Positions 23,546-36,065 of a stretch of DNA of 64,000 nt are shown here, piece after piece (the first letter of the stretch is position 1; each line of letters begins with the position of its first letter). The notes beneath the pieces are model-generated. The model worked only from the letters and a program-made list of their open reading frames with translations. It was not told the DNA's origin and did no database searches. The stretch covers positions 30,270,001-30,334,000 of the forward strand of contig NC_092341.1 of the NCBI RefSeq assembly GCF_046630445.1. The letters are read 5' to 3'. Both the position numbers and the translations under genes were made by a program. The DNA is from Rutidosis leptorrhynchoides. Its lineage: Eukaryota; Streptophyta; Magnoliopsida; Asterales; Asteraceae.

Positions 23546-24424
23546 TACACACATACACACACACCATAGTATAATTTTTAAACGAACTAGATTAACTAAA
23601 ATGAAGTCGTGTGGCTAAAAGGATTATACAACAGATCTAGAAAACATCTAGAAAACTTCAATATTTCAAGTACTCATAACGAACTAATTTTAATTACCTA
23701 ATTAGATATTAGATATCAGACATTTAGTAGATGATAAGTAAAAGAATAACAAGAAAAGAATGAGAAGGATGAAAAAAGGGGGAAACAACACTGGAGAAAT
23801 AAGTTAATTAATGGAAAAGTGATTTTGTTTGTATAATATATAAGACGGGTCACCCCAGAGGCCCATTGGTGGGTTTTGGAGGTTAAAACGTTGGTTGAGT
23901 AATTGAACAAATGATTTCTTTGATTTTTCTTTAAAATATAAAATTTGGTGTACACAACAACACAACAACAAAACTCAATCTCACATGTATGGGTTATAGG
24001 AGATGTGAGACGTTGATAATCCTTCATTTATCCTTCAATAAAGAAAAGTCGTTTCTCAACCCCAAGGGAAGACCACCGGCCAATATGAAACCGAACATAT
24101 ACAAATATTACATACAAAATAGAAAAATTGTTTACTTTTTTAAGTATTATAAAATATTGTTATATGTTACTCCTCGGTCCAATATTAATAGTCTTTAGGT
24201 AAAAATACACAGTTTAAAACATTACATTAATTATATTATGCTTTTTAATTAATTTACCATTTAACCACTTACTTTTTACCTATATTTTTATCTTATATAC
24301 AAAAGGTAATGATTATTTTTATTTATTTTTGGAAGTCGACTTATAATTTACCTTATTTTATAACCCGTTTATTTATTATTGATTAAGAAAAGTATTGAAA
24401 TTATATGTGTATGTGGATTTAGTC
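23546..24424. other. Unassigned stretch
   Basis: AT-rich with no supported gene. TACTCCTCGGTCCAATATTA near 24168 resembles one Stowaway MITE end, but I find no matching second end. Confidence 0.35.
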
Positions 24425-24425
24425 T

Positions 24426-24454
24426 CCGTAGCGAAGTACGGACCTCCAAACTAG
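24426..24454 (+). mobile_element. Helitron 3' end candidate, plus strand
   Basis: Hairpin CCGTA-GCGAAG-TACGG (24426-24441), nine bases, then CTAG (24451-24454) followed by T. This is the arrangement of plant Helitron 3' ends. The 5' TC end is not located, so its extent is unknown. Confidence 0.5.
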
Positions 24455-24599
24455 TTTTCTATAGCAAATGAAGACCAAACCAATGAACTGCTAGTTGGTT
24501 TTCGAAATGAATATAACTTTAATTATTTTAAACTGCTCGAAGAGACTGTCTTCTTCACAAATAGAACGCAATAACAACAGAGACCTGCAACTTTAATTA

Positions 24600-25231
24600 T
24601 TATTTTTCTCCTTTCATAATCACTGTCGGCCGATGGTCTCAAGTGTCGATCGACTGTAAACACAGTCGGTCGATGGTCTCGAGTGTGTCGATCGATGGTC
24701 GAGTGTCACACGGTTAATTGGTATTACGTCAGTCGGTCGATTGAGGGTGACAAACGGTCGAGGGAGTGAGACAATCGGTCGAGGGTAAAAATGAAGGTGT
24801 TCTTGATGTTTTTTCAGTTTCCGGCGGCGGTTGGTGGTGGTGCTTGGTGGTTCGCGACAGCGGTTTCTCAAAAATGCGAATTAGAGCACGAAAAATTGCA
24901 GATCGGTTCGTTTTTATATTCCTAACAACTCTACAATTTTAGTTTTTCAAAAACACACTAAATCACACTAATCGATCCGGACTTTGACCTTGACTTTTTA
25001 GACCATAAAATTAAGATTTTGGGCTGATTTTGACACGAAAGCAAGATCTGAAAATTGGCGTATGTTTGTATGATTATATGGAATGATTTTCAACAATCAA
25101 TTTCGACTCTAACACCCAAACATCGAATTTTTCAATTTTTGTACCAAAAACATGAAAAATACCCAAAATTTTCAATTTTTTAACAACTCAAAAACGATTT
25201 TCGCTGGAACTGATTCGATCCTACAACCGTA
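24600..25231 (-). other. Probable leader of the copia fossil
   Basis: Lies just inside the primer-binding site at 25232-25243. The part 24620-24790 is a minisatellite-like set of GGTCGA words (for example GTCGGTCGATGGTCTC). The part 24890-25200 is AT-rich with repeated TTTTTCAA pieces. No supported coding sequence. Confidence 0.4.
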
Positions 25232-25243
25232 GCTCTGATACCA
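25232..25243 (-). other. Primer-binding site, minus strand
   Basis: The complement reads TGGTATCAGAGC, complementary to initiator Met-tRNA, three bases from the LTR end at 25247. Confidence 0.75.
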
Positions 25244-25246
25244 CTT

Positions 25247-25538
25247 TGTTGGAGCTATTCGGATCTTCGGATCGATGTTCTAGCAAATCGTTGACTTTCG
25301 GGTATCGATTTAGTCGAACCGGATCGTGTAGATCGGATTAGATCGACGCCTAGAGTCGTTTATTCGACTTGTGGGTTTTTCGGATATGTTTTGGTAGAGA
25401 GAAACACGTATGGAACCTAATAGGGTGATTAGCCACAAATTACTACATAATCTCCCTTATATACTCGATTGGGCCGATAGTCGATTGACGGGTCCACCTT
25501 GTGTGGTTGATCTGAACTCGGGCCTTTATGCACCAACA
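25247..25538 (-). repeat. Short (292-bp) LTR, 5' LTR of a minus-strand copia-type element
   Basis: Bounded by TGTTGGAGC (25247) and GCACCAACA (25538), imperfect inverted ends with TG...CA. Next to a primer-binding site on its left, so it is the 5' LTR on the minus strand. The size fits Ty1/copia. The matching 3' LTR was not found. Confidence 0.65.
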
Positions 25539-25728
25539 CCTTCCGTACATCGCATTGCGGAGGGGGGGGGGGGGGGTTTATTATCACCTATGTCCTCGAG
25601 TTGGGCCGAGTTTCCTACTGGACGGAGTTGGGAGTGGGTTATGGAACTGTGGGAGATGAATGTATGAGTGGTTTAGTCCCCCTGGATCCCCTGTTAAGAA
25701 AAAATCAAAAAAAAAAAAAAAAAAAACA
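25539..25728 (+). mobile_element. SINE-like retroposon with poly(A) tail
   Basis: A GC-richer body with TACATCGCATTGCGGAGGGG, TTGGGCCGAGTTTCCTACTGG and TTTAGTCCCCCTGGATCCCC ends in an A-rich tail (about 25697-25726). The style is that of plant SINE bodies. No clear tRNA head or target duplication is seen, so it may be truncated. A LINE 3' end is the alternative. Confidence 0.4.
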
Positions 25729-26641
25729 TTCATCAACAACCTCTAATATAATTGCATAGCTAATGGAGTCCACCCAAATGGAAATCAACATATACAATTT
25801 TGACATCATTGTATAATTCAGTTATTAACCTATATATCAAAATATAATCTATATAGCTGAATAGCACAAATAATCAATAAACAAAACATTTAACTAATTG
25901 AGTATCACTTTATTGTATAACTCTATATATATGTCCAGCCTTGTTCAAAGATATTGAACCGGAATCACAAATCGACTCGGCTTCAAAAAAACCTTTGTAA
26001 GCAAAAACTTCTCCATTTCCGGTTGATCTAAGGAAAACAACACGAGTAAATGATCAACATATTCGCTACAGACAGATCAAGTATATGAATTTATCTCTCA
26101 CACACATTTTACTGATGTGTACTAATCCGAAGGGCGACCTTTTGAATAACAATCGGCTCTGTTTGTCTGTATCAGTGCACTGACACGTGACGTTTTGAAT
26201 TAAGTCCTTTAAATCAATTAGCTCTGTTTGTAAAAACATTACATCTGATTGCATTATTTTTTGGTTAGACTGAAGATGGATCCGACTTACTTCATTGATC
26301 GAACCCTATTACGAGCCCGTGACCCTTCCCAAGTCTCAGTTCAATTATGTCGAGTACCAGCCTGCCACTCCAATGATATTGCACTCATATCCACAGACAC
26401 TGTTGTAAAAAACATGATTAATCCCCAATATTCCGTTCCGATTTTTCAAAATCCGTTTAATCAATCGGTCAACGTCGATTGATGGATCAAAATCAAATTT
26501 TGGTAATCAAAGTCGGTTAAAGTAAACTTTTGTCAACATTTTATCATGAATTTAAATTAGAACTTTAGAGTTTTTGAACAAAATGAACAATTTTAGACAA
26601 TTATTTTAAAGTTTATGTTTATATTTGCGGTTTTCTTTTAT
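25729..26641. other. Unassigned stretch
   Basis: A short open frame at 26276-26482 (begins MDPTYFIDRTLLRARDP) and an opposite coiled-coil-like piece near 26150-26250 match nothing I know. They may be gene debris. Confidence 0.3.
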
Positions 26642-26642
26642 A

Positions 26643-26671
26643 CTAGTGAAAAGACCCGTGAAATCACGGGT
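26643..26671 (-). other. Helitron 3' terminus
   Basis: On the minus strand, a perfect 7-bp stem with AAAT loop, a short spacer and terminal CTAG followed by T. Confidence 0.6.
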
Positions 26672-26699
26672 TTGTTTAAATAAAACATATAAAATCTAT

Positions 26700-28068
26700 C
26701 TTACAAATAAAACTATTATTACTACTTGAAATGCTCCAATCTATTGCATATCATAAGTATAAAGCAACATATCAAACATTTTTTTAGATATGATACATTA
26801 CGTAGTTCGATTCATTTCAATCATGTTAGTAACAAATCACAATAAAGTCTCACAAGAACTTTACATCTTAAATAATACTGTAATAATTTACACTCCCTCT
26901 ACCATCAACACTATTACTCAACATTTTCTGTCATGACCCGTTTGATTCAACCCATATCACTTGCTACATATTTTCTTTAAGTTAACTATATATTTTTGTT
27001 TTACCTACCACAAATCAATACATGTCAAACCTATCTTGTGATTTATAGAGTAATTCTTGAGTAGCTTTATAAGAGTTTCTACACCAAAACAGATGATCTT
27101 TCTTCCTCATCACATGGTTCCATTTTACCCTGAAAATATTAGTTCTACATCATAACCATAATGCCTTGATTGCATAATGCAATAGCTTCACCTAAAATTC
27201 AGAAGTAGGCAATCATTTCATGAGGGAAAACTAATAGAAATAGAACTAATCATATATACTATTTAAAGCTGTTGATAAAATGGCTTACATTATATTATAT
27301 TTTACATATACCCAATAGCCATTTACTATTTGGGCTACTATTCCACTTATTTTGGCTACTATTCCACTATTCACAGGGGCTTCTTTTGCCAACCCCCAAA
27401 GTTTGGGGGCCTTTTGATCAATACCCCAAACTTCGGGGGTATTTTCATTTTTTTTTTTTTTTTTTTTTGGAAAACCACTTTTTCAAATATTTTTATGTTA
27501 CTAAATATGCATTTTTTTATCTACTCGCATCAAATAAAATGAACATAAAAAGTAAAATTCTAATAACTACATATCTAGTCGACATAGAAAATCAATACCT
27601 AATAATAAGACTATAACAAACAACAAATCAAAATTCAAGTGTAAAAACTAATTAGAAAAATTTTAAAGCAAGACAATTGTGATTAGGATAAAAAAATATT
27701 GGAATCTTACATGAACCATAACACAAAGGGTTTCCTTCAATTGGATTACTAAATCGTCTTCATTTATGTCATAACCAACTGGTATATCATTTACTTTTTG
27801 GATGCTATTCAACTAAAAACAATTGTCATCGTCATGTACTTTCTAATCTTTACATTTCTAATCTGTAAAGATGCATAACATAACATAATTATAACTAATA
27901 AAAAGTATAAAACTAAGAGAAATCACAAAGACAACCCCGATTAGTGTCCACCTGCATGAAGGAAATCCACCTGCTACTTACATAAGAATTCAAATGTATT
28001 ACAAACAAACTAAAGCTATGCAATTTAATTAACATCTTTTTCAATATGTTTTTGGTTTTAGTTGATAC
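26700..28068. other. Intragenic or filler Helitron sequence
   Basis: AT-rich. It lies downstream of the SRPP-like remnant on the minus strand. The expected C-terminal part of that gene family was not recognised here. A direct repeat TTTGGGCTACTATTCCACTT / TTTGGCTACTATTCCACTAT occurs near 27330-27370. Confidence 0.35.
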
Positions 28069-28736
28069 CTGCTTCACAAAAGGAGGTACTTGGCTATCAA
28101 ATTTAGTAACAGACTCATCAACCTGAAATCATGTCACAATTAAAGTGAGCACTAAAAGTGACAAAACATCAATCATAGTACATGGAGGTTACATATCAAT
28201 AAGCCTACAAGAATTAAAAGTGGATTCAGCTAAGTAGAGAAACACACAGACCTTACGATCAACAAACCTAAGGACCTCAACAGGAACATCATGGAACTTA
28301 TCATATGCAGGGCCAACAACAGTCTTTAAAATACCTTATATCGTCTCCACACCTGGTTTCAGTGGACCGGAGTTTTTCTTGGCATATCGTATACCTTTGA
28401 TGCATAAAGAACTACATGGAGTACTGCCACTTGCACAAATTCCAAGTACTTCAACTTCCCTTGTTCAATTTCAACCTTTTATAACAAAAAAAGCATACAA
28501 ATCAATACTTAATTAATCTCAAATTCACAAATTATTATATATGGTCTTGTTATCAAATAACAAATTCAGTATTCGTACATAAGAAATCAATCGATACTAA
28601 ATCAAATAAAAGTACAAACATACAGAGTATACTCATCAATTAAAGACATAACTAACAAAACTAAATCAACTAAGATTAAGAATTAGCAACTATAGACCTC
28701 TGATTGATTAGTAATAGGAGCGTCGTTTTCGGCCAT
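28069..28736 (-). pseudogene. REF/SRPP-family (rubber elongation factor/small rubber particle protein) pseudogene, three exons
   Basis: Exon 1 (28698-28736) starts MAENDAPITNQSE. Exon 2 (28252-28475) reads GKLKYLEFVQVAVLHVVL and [19 protein letters not shown] then RFVDRK. Exon 3 (28069-28122) reads VDESVTKFDSQVPPFVKQ. GT...AG junctions flank each exon (introns 222 and 129 bp). REF/SRPP proteins coat rubber particles or lipid droplets and act in rubber biosynthesis, droplet biogenesis and stress. Exon 2 carries a frameshift near residue VYD and a stop at the position where GVETVEG is expected. The family's C-terminal third is missing after VKQ. It lies within the Helitron candidate on the same strand, and retained introns with a lost 3' end fit Helitron capture of genomic DNA. 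Not functional as it stands. Confidence 0.8.
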
Positions 28737-28956
28737 GATCGATACGTACGTATGGATTAAGATGAAATACGTAAAATATAAAAAAGCGATTGCTGATTGA
28801 ATCTGATTATTTTTATTCGTATCGATGAATCGATGCTTATATATTAGGGTTTGTGGCTGTATTCCACCGTGCGAAAGGGAATAATGAAGAAACATGGGAA
28901 ACCCTTGAGGATGTGTGTGTTACGGAGTATTTAATTGTGTAATTTTATTTTTAACA

Positions 28957-28982
28957 TAGTTAAAGACCCGCGATTTCGCGAG
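28957..28982 (-). other. Second, weaker Helitron-type 3' end
   Basis: The complement reads CTCGCGAAATCGCGGG then TCTTTAACTATG: a near-perfect hairpin at the right distance from CTAT, which departs from CTRR. Either a degenerate terminus or a remnant of the donor. Confidence 0.35.
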
Positions 28983-29159
28983 ATTTTTGAAAGGTAAAAT
29001 AATTTATTAATACGATATTATATTGTTTTTGTTTGTTTGCTATTAATTTACCTATAAGTTTCATATTCTCCAAACAATATAACAACAGAAGATGAACTAT
29101 CTGAAGTCGAGCTTGCCATACGACTACTATTTGCCATACGAATACTATTTGTAACTATC

Positions 29160-29880
29160 TAAATCCTAAATCTAAACCCATAACCCTAAACCTAAACTCT
29201 AAACCCTAAACCCTAAACCTAAACTCTAAACCCCAATAACTCTGAACCCTAACCCCAACCCTAAACCCCTAAAATATAAACCCAATCTAAAGCCTAAACC
29301 ATAATCTAAACCCTAAGCCCTAAATCTAAACCCAAAACCATACACTTAAACTCTAAACCCTAAAAACTCTGAACCCTAAACCCTAAATCTAAACATCAAA
29401 ATATAAACCCTAAACCCTAATCTAAACCATAAACTATAAATCTAAACACTAACCATTAACCCTACAATCTAAACCTTATAATCTAAATCCTAAACCCTAA
29501 ATCTAAACCCAAAACCTTCAACCTAAACTCTAAACCCTAAACCCTAAATCTAAACCCTAACCTAAACCCTAAATCTAAACCCAAAACCCTAAGCCTAAAC
29601 TCTAAACCCTAAATCTAAACCTTAAACCCAAAACCTAAACTCTAAACCCTAAAAACTCTAAACCCTAAACCGTAACCCTAAACCCTAAAATATAAACCCT
29701 AAACCTTAATCTAAACCCTAAGCCCTAAATCTAAACCCAAAACCCTACACCTAAACTCTAAACCCTATAAACTCTGAACCCTAAACCCTAAATCTAAACC
29801 CTAAACCCTAAAATCTAAACCCTAGAGTCTAAACCCTAAACCCTAATTTAAACCCTAATCTGTAAATCTAAATACTAATC
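29160..29880. repeat. Degenerate telomere-like tract (CCCTAAA-type)
   Basis: About 720 bp of imperfect CCCTAAA, TAAACCCTAAA and TCTAAACCC words, all in one orientation. It resembles the Arabidopsis-type plant telomere repeat but is too degenerate to be a telomere. It lies inside the Helitron candidate. Confidence 0.85.
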
Positions 29881-32142
29881 CTAAATGCAACCATAATCAG
29901 TTATATCATAAATAACACAAATTAATTTTACACAAATTAATCCTGACATCTAAGCTCGTTGCTGCAGAACATTCTGACGTCTTTTATAAAACTAATGTTG
30001 AGCGAAGATTAAAAAAAATTGCAAAAAAAAAAAAAAGAAAAAAAAAGCCATAGGGACTCTAACCTATGTTATTTCCCTTACAAACTTATGAACTTACCAT
30101 TTACTCTAGTCATCCACTTGTTATATTACGTTCGGTTTATTCATTATATATATTATTTTTCTTAAAAAGAACTTCGTTTCGAATATAATTAGTTGCGTTT
30201 TGTTCGTAAAATTATTTCGAGTTAAATGGTGATAACGTAGAAACCTAACTCGCGGCGAAAAAAAAGAAAGATAAATTATGTAAAATAATTGGGTGAGTTT
30301 TTTTTAGTATTATATTAATTTGAAAGTTACATTTAATACTCCTGAAAAATTCGAATTGATACCTAAAGTTGAGGGAGTTAAATTGTTAATATGTTTAAAA
30401 AGTTACATTTTATACCTAAAGTCAAGGGGGTTAAACTATAAAATTGGAAGAGTGAATGTCGTTTTAGGCTTATCAAATGACCAAAACATAGGTGACTTTT
30501 AGTATATATAGAAAAGTTTGAAAGTTTTTAAATCTATCAAAAAAAAAAGTGACTAAAATATTGAGTGTATTACTCTCCCTTTTTAGGTTGATTTAAATGG
30601 CGTTGGCCTTCAGTAGTACTGAAGAAAACGACCGTTGGAACTTGAGGACAATGTCTAATTTTCTCTTTGATGAAAAGATAGAGACAATTACATAGGTTGC
30701 ACGTTGCTTGTTGCAGTCCTACTGTGTTTATGAGCAATGCATGTTGATGGAATTAAACCTTTATGAGTGCTTAATTCATCAATTTACTGACAAAGTTACA
30801 TATGAGATTGTAATTATATTCGGGAATGTACATAGTTGAAAGCATTGTTGATACATATTTAGATTACATGCCATGTGAAAACCAATTTGTATGATTTCGT
30901 TCAAGTGATTTGTGTCGATTTAATATGAGTAGCATCTTTTCAAGTGAACTGGTTTGGTGGTGTGAAGTAGCTACATTTGGCTACCACAACACTTGGTGAG
31001 TTTTACTTATGAATTTATGATCATTTGAACATCTAATATGCACTAACGTGAACATAATAAAATTTACAATAATCTTTCTTATTTTGTTGGCAGCTGATAT
31101 ATTATATGGTTAATAACACATCAAATAATATCATTTTTCTTTAACATAACCCTTTTTCTTATGATAGGTACTAAAAATGCTAATTTTGAAGTACTTTTAA
31201 AAAAAAAAAAAAAAATGTTGTTAGCTTTTCGATACTCTGTAATCCTTTGATACTAACCAAAACTATTCGAGTATTAATAGATAATGTTGCAGTTATAATA
31301 CTAACTTGTAAGGACTGAGAATAGTAGCTGAAATTCCAAATTTTCGAGTCAACGGTACGGACTATTTCTCCAGTCATAGGTGGACTTTCATACTAAAAAT
31401 TGTCTCAAACAACTACCACCTCTGCCATGGTGGCATGCTTCTCTTGGCCACACTGCACTCCCAAATCAATAAGTCCCATTTGTCTAAAACAACATCTTGT
31501 ATGATCAAAATCTTAATTGTTATTCCTATTTTGGGCCTTGAATGATCTCACTAATGAAAAATTATTCTCCAATCTCGCCCTTCTGATTCCACCATTTCTC
31601 CTCAAAAGATTCACCGTATTCTTCTCCTACTACATCATGGGTAAAAAATCGACATCATATTCGTCCTCATTTGACCCTTCTTCACCATCAACAGTCCCTT
31701 TCGAACAACAATCATCACACATTCTATACCCTCATTCATCGATCAATGTCTTCCGCAAGAGAAGCAACTAACCCCACAACGAAATACAAAAATGTTTAAT
31801 GTAATAGACGAAAACAATCAAACCGAAGTTGAAAAAACCATTGTTCCATAAGCCAGCTAGAAAGAACGGATGTCTACAACGATGGCCTGGAGTTCACCTT
31901 CTATCACACCGGGAGAACTTTGGTTTTAAGTACCTATTGTGAAACCCAAAATCAGTAACGACAAATCAATTCTTACTTAACAATACTATGCAACTACTAA
32001 AACAGAAGCGGATATTAAAAATAAACCACTATCGGTAGTGCTGACAGCAAGTAGAAAATATAGATAGTGGGTGAAAATATGGTCCTTCTAGTATAGTCAA
32101 AATGTGTTGAATCACAAAGGCTTCTATCCGTCTTTAAGATTT

Positions 32143-32144
<2 letters not shown>
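29881..32144. other. Unassigned stretch within the Helitron candidate
   Basis: AT-rich. A short open piece at about 30600-30690 (ALFSSTEENDRWNLRTMS) and one at 31637-31771 (begins MGKKSTSYSSSFDPSSPS) look gene-derived but match no family I can name. Confidence 0.3.

Positions 32145-32226
<82 letters not shown>
32145..32226. repeat. (TA)n microsatellite
   Basis: About 40 TA units without interruption. Confidence 0.95.
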
Positions 32227-32227
<1 letters not shown>

Positions 32228-32989
32228 CCAAAACTGAGGTAGATCATACCGAGAGTTAATTTTGTAAATTTGTTCCATACTCAGATTACCCGCCCAATTT
32301 ACCATTTCTTATTTCTTATAAAAACGAAAACAGTGTAAACTTATAAAGGAAAAGCAAAAAGAACTTATTTTGAAACTCACATGGTCATTGTGACTCGCCG
32401 ATATTGCCACATGTAACATCACACATAATACCAATATACCATAGTTTAATTGATTTGAATCGGTATAAATAACCTTATCGATATGAATCACATCTCAGAC
32501 CGTAACGGGTTCATCCCAAAAAGATCTTTTCAACATCCACACAATTAACCCACCAAGTGGTCATGTGAAAACATAATTTGAGTTCAATATTATATGCAAA
32601 TGCATGAAATTTCCAGTCACAAAAGATGCACTGGAAAGTATTTGCTTGAATGGCTGATCCCTGCATTTTGTGTTTAGTAGTGGTTGTAACATCAGTTCAT
32701 ATTATCGGGTCGTGATAATTTTTATTATAGGAATTGTCGATCATATAGGATATCAGACAGCTTTTAAGGTTTTATATGTGAGTGTGCTTACTTGTATGTT
32801 TAATAGAATGCAACAGATTGCATGTGGGTTTGGATTATTTGGCCTCTTTGAGTTCCAGCGCCTATATATTATTGCCTTTATTGTTTGCTGACTGTCTCCT
32901 GCTCGCAAGGCTGAGATGGTTGTGAGTGCCATTCTACCATACACAAACAATAAGTAAACGCCAGTAAAATATATATTGTACTAATAAAA

Positions 32990-33399
32990 GACATGTGTAA
33001 GGGAAAGGAAAGTTAGTAAAAAAATTTGTTGTCTTTGGGTATGGGTTGAAATAGACTATGACTTGTAATAAACAACTGCAAAAACCGTGGTGGATCACCT
33101 ACTTTGGGATACAGTGAACCCACCCAATGGTAAACTTGTCCTGACACTTTAAACACATAAGGTCGTCTTACATTATTAATAGTCTAATCAATCTGAGCAC
33201 CATAAGAGGCAATAATGAACGTCTGCTTATATGTACGTATATTGTCCAGATAACCCTTATTATTCAGTAGCTCATTAATTGTCGGAGGTGGTTCCTTTTC
33301 TCTCGGCAGATCAACACGACCACCGTCACAGCACCATTTAATACAGGGATTAATCGAAGAATATCTTAAGCGCTCTTCGTACCAAAAAAAGCACCTCAA
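32990..33399 (-). pseudogene. Helitron helicase-protein fragment
   Basis: On the minus strand the translation reads FWYEERLRYSSINP, WCCDGGRVDLPREKEPPP, LLNNKGYLDNIRTYKQTF, then PYVFKVSGQVYHWVGSLYP and GDPPRFLQL. Plant Helitron helicase-like proteins have the same order near their N-terminus (MWYEER, FSLCC..GKV.LP, LL...S..F..NIR.YN..FAF.S.G, GRGPY.F.V.GQ..H..GSL.P..G..P.F.QLYI). These proteins carry the Rep and helicase functions for rolling-circle transposition. Only this part is recognisable, and frame changes and stops occur downstream of GAQID. Upstream, 33400-33700 has an AAC microsatellite read as poly-Val and a possible intron. Confidence 0.75.
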
Positions 33400-35715
33400 T
33401 AACTACAAACAACAACAACAACAACAACAACAAAAAAACAAAAATTCGGGTACATCAGGCAACCCAAAAAACTACAACCACATATAAGCAACAAATAAGG
33501 AAAAAACAATGCAAGTACCTCCAGTTGCATTCGCAGGTGAGGATAAACAGGAAGAACCAATTGCAAACGATACAACACCTGCACAAAACATACGCAATAA
33601 CCACATTCACAAAGAAGTAATATTGATAAATCATTACCACGAATGACAATATTGAAACTCCAAACCAATGTACGTACATAATTAAACACAAATAAACAAT
33701 CAAGTAGTTTAAAACTTTTTATGTATATAAATATGAAATAAAAAAATCATGTTCAAACTAAAGTAATGAACTTAAATTCAAAAGTAGTACCAATAAGCAA
33801 CTGTTCGTATCCGGTGATAGATAGATTTCGATGTACAATTAGTAGCACAACAAATCAACTAATCAAAAGATGGTCAAGCAAAACATGGCCCATGTCACAA
33901 AACTTTGCTGTAATATACAAAATATAATAATATCATCAAGATTTAGCAAGAATATTTTTACACCATCAGTCTTAATCATCAAACTCCTTCACTATAACTC
34001 GGGCCGTCTCTCTTATACTTACCCATTTCCATTTCACAAGTATTTCCCCCTTCCTCACTGGATCCAGATGGATACAACCCGTATTTACTCGTGGTTCGGC
34101 TATATTCACTACTGGCATACTCTTATGTACCTCCTAAAGCCATTTTCCTGATCTTAACCATGTCATCATTGTACTGAAATGTGCCATAGTCTGAGCTTCC
34201 GTGGGACCCGAACCGGGTCAGATCCTTTCATTTAGGTCAGATAGTGAGATGTCTCCTTTCAATGCTCGAAGTGGCTAGCTCATCCAGGGCCGGCGACGGG
34301 CTGAGTGACTAACACAGGTTGCGGCACAAGAAACCATACGGGCCATTTCGTTGTGGTTGTATTCTCTGTGTAGACGTGAATCAGCTATTTCGTCAAAGTT
34401 CCATTATCAATTGCATGGGTCAGCAAGGGCGTTGCCTGTAGTTTTGTAATGTTAGAGTTACATACACAGTATTTGTTTATGCATTGCCGGCCCATAAGTC
34501 CATAAAAATTACCCATACCCGAACTCGTTTCAACTCATTTTGCCAACTACAGTAATACAAATTCATAAGTTCACCCAAAAAAAGTTAGCATTTTCAATCT
34601 AAATATATGCATTAAAATTGCATGTTTTGATCTAAAACCCACATAACACTACTATGTATGATTATACAGAGAAAAATAATATTGTTGGTATCTAATTGTT
34701 CTTTTAATTAACATTTTTATTATTGGCTGCACCTCAATATTGCTCAAAGGTAATTAATATCCAAGATGCATAACCAAAAACAAAAACTAAAATCATGCAA
34801 GTCACATCATCAAACAAATGGCATGCATCCAAGGATTACACACCTTTGACTAATTTAACAATATCTTGACGTTTTGAATAGATAGACTGAAGATAATCTT
34901 TATTGGGTTTTTCATGGATATTCCATCTCCTACCACAAACGACCATCATTATCGTAATCTACATTAACGAATGCGTAAACAAACAAAAAAGTCTAAACAT
35001 ATAAAGCAGACTAACAAAATCAAACATAAGAATCGGTAATATAACCAAATCACTTGAAAAGACATTTGAAACAAAATCAACAGTATAAACAATGAGAACC
35101 CAATTAGTCTAATGCTATATAGATAAATAACTTGTATAGCCTAGCCTATTGGTCAACCGAAAGTGTCATTCTCCTTTTGCTCACTCCATTTATCAACCTG
35201 CAATCTATATACACTTGCAAAACAGGTACTTTGTTACGATTTATCATTTAAGATTAAGTACATAAATAAATAATATTTGTTGATGGTAATTTCTACTTAA
35301 AAATAAAACTCTAAATAGCTCAATTAGTATTGTAAGTGGCTGTGAAGTAACTCAAAAGTCATAAAGGTTAAAAACTTATATACAAATTACATTAATATCA
35401 GTGACCCAAAATACAGATAAGTAAAACCCCACAACCGATAACCAATCCTTTTAAACAACTAATCAAGAGATGTATAAACACTAAAAATGAAATCTTTGTG
35501 CAATCAATTGATGACTTTTACATTGGGCCACACCCATGAATTAAAAAGAAAAAGATTGAATCTTTGTACCTTAATTATGGTAATCGTCCCATGTAGTAAA
35601 ACGTACATCCACAATAGTATGATTCATAGCACAAATTATAATGTCTCAATGACTGTAGCTGAATATCCACTAGTAAATAAAATATCACAATACAAATTCA
35701 GATAGAACTGTAGTT
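33400..35715. other. Unassigned stretch within the Helitron candidate
   Basis: Contains an (AAC)n run (33405-33435) and a GC-richer island at 34190-34340 (for example GGGCCGGCGACGGGCTGAGTG is split there by AT-rich flanks), possibly another captured fragment. No family is recognised. Confidence 0.3.
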
Positions 35716-35718
35716 TAA

Positions 35719-36062
35719 GGGTGTGTTTGGCGCAAGAGCTTATGGGAGCTTATGAGAGTTTATAGGAGCTTGAGCTTATGATTTTAATAAGCTCAAAGTA
35801 ATGAGCTTTGTTTGGTAGACATAAAAAGTAGAGCTTATGAAAATCATAAGCTCTAGAAAAATAAGCTACTTCTAGTAGCTTATGAAAAAAAGTAGAGCTT
35901 ATGAACTGGAAAATAAGCTCCAGCTAGTTTACCAAACACTTGTAAAAAAATAATAAGCTCCAGCTACCAGCTTTAAAAATAAAATCCAGCTCCAGCTCTA
36001 GCCCATAAGCTCCAACTCTAGCTAAAAGCTCCAGCTCCAGCTAATTTCATCCAAACACACCC
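35719..36062. mobile_element. PIF/Harbinger (Tourist-type) MITE, 344 bp
   Basis: Ends GGGTGTGTTTGG (35719) and CCAAACACACCC (36062) are perfect inverted repeats flanked by TAA on both sides (35716-35718 and 36063-36065), the 3-bp duplication of this superfamily. Inside are many AGCTTATG and AGCTCCAGCT words in both orientations. No coding capacity. Confidence 0.85.
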
Positions 36063-36065
36063 TAA

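Noticed and set aside
21810-23562. Many overlapping frames rich in Tyr, Ile and Lys
   Set aside because: They follow the tandem array, T runs and TA repeats on both strands. No protein family is seen.
24168-24200. Stowaway MITE end
   Set aside because: Only one end-like sequence was found, with no inverted partner.
29160-29880. True telomere or chromosome end
   Set aside because: The repeats are degenerate and flanked on both sides by ordinary sequence.
33396-33703. Hydrophobic minus-strand frames with poly-Val
   Set aside because: Poly-Val comes from an AAC microsatellite. This is probably intron or spacer next to the Helitron fragment.
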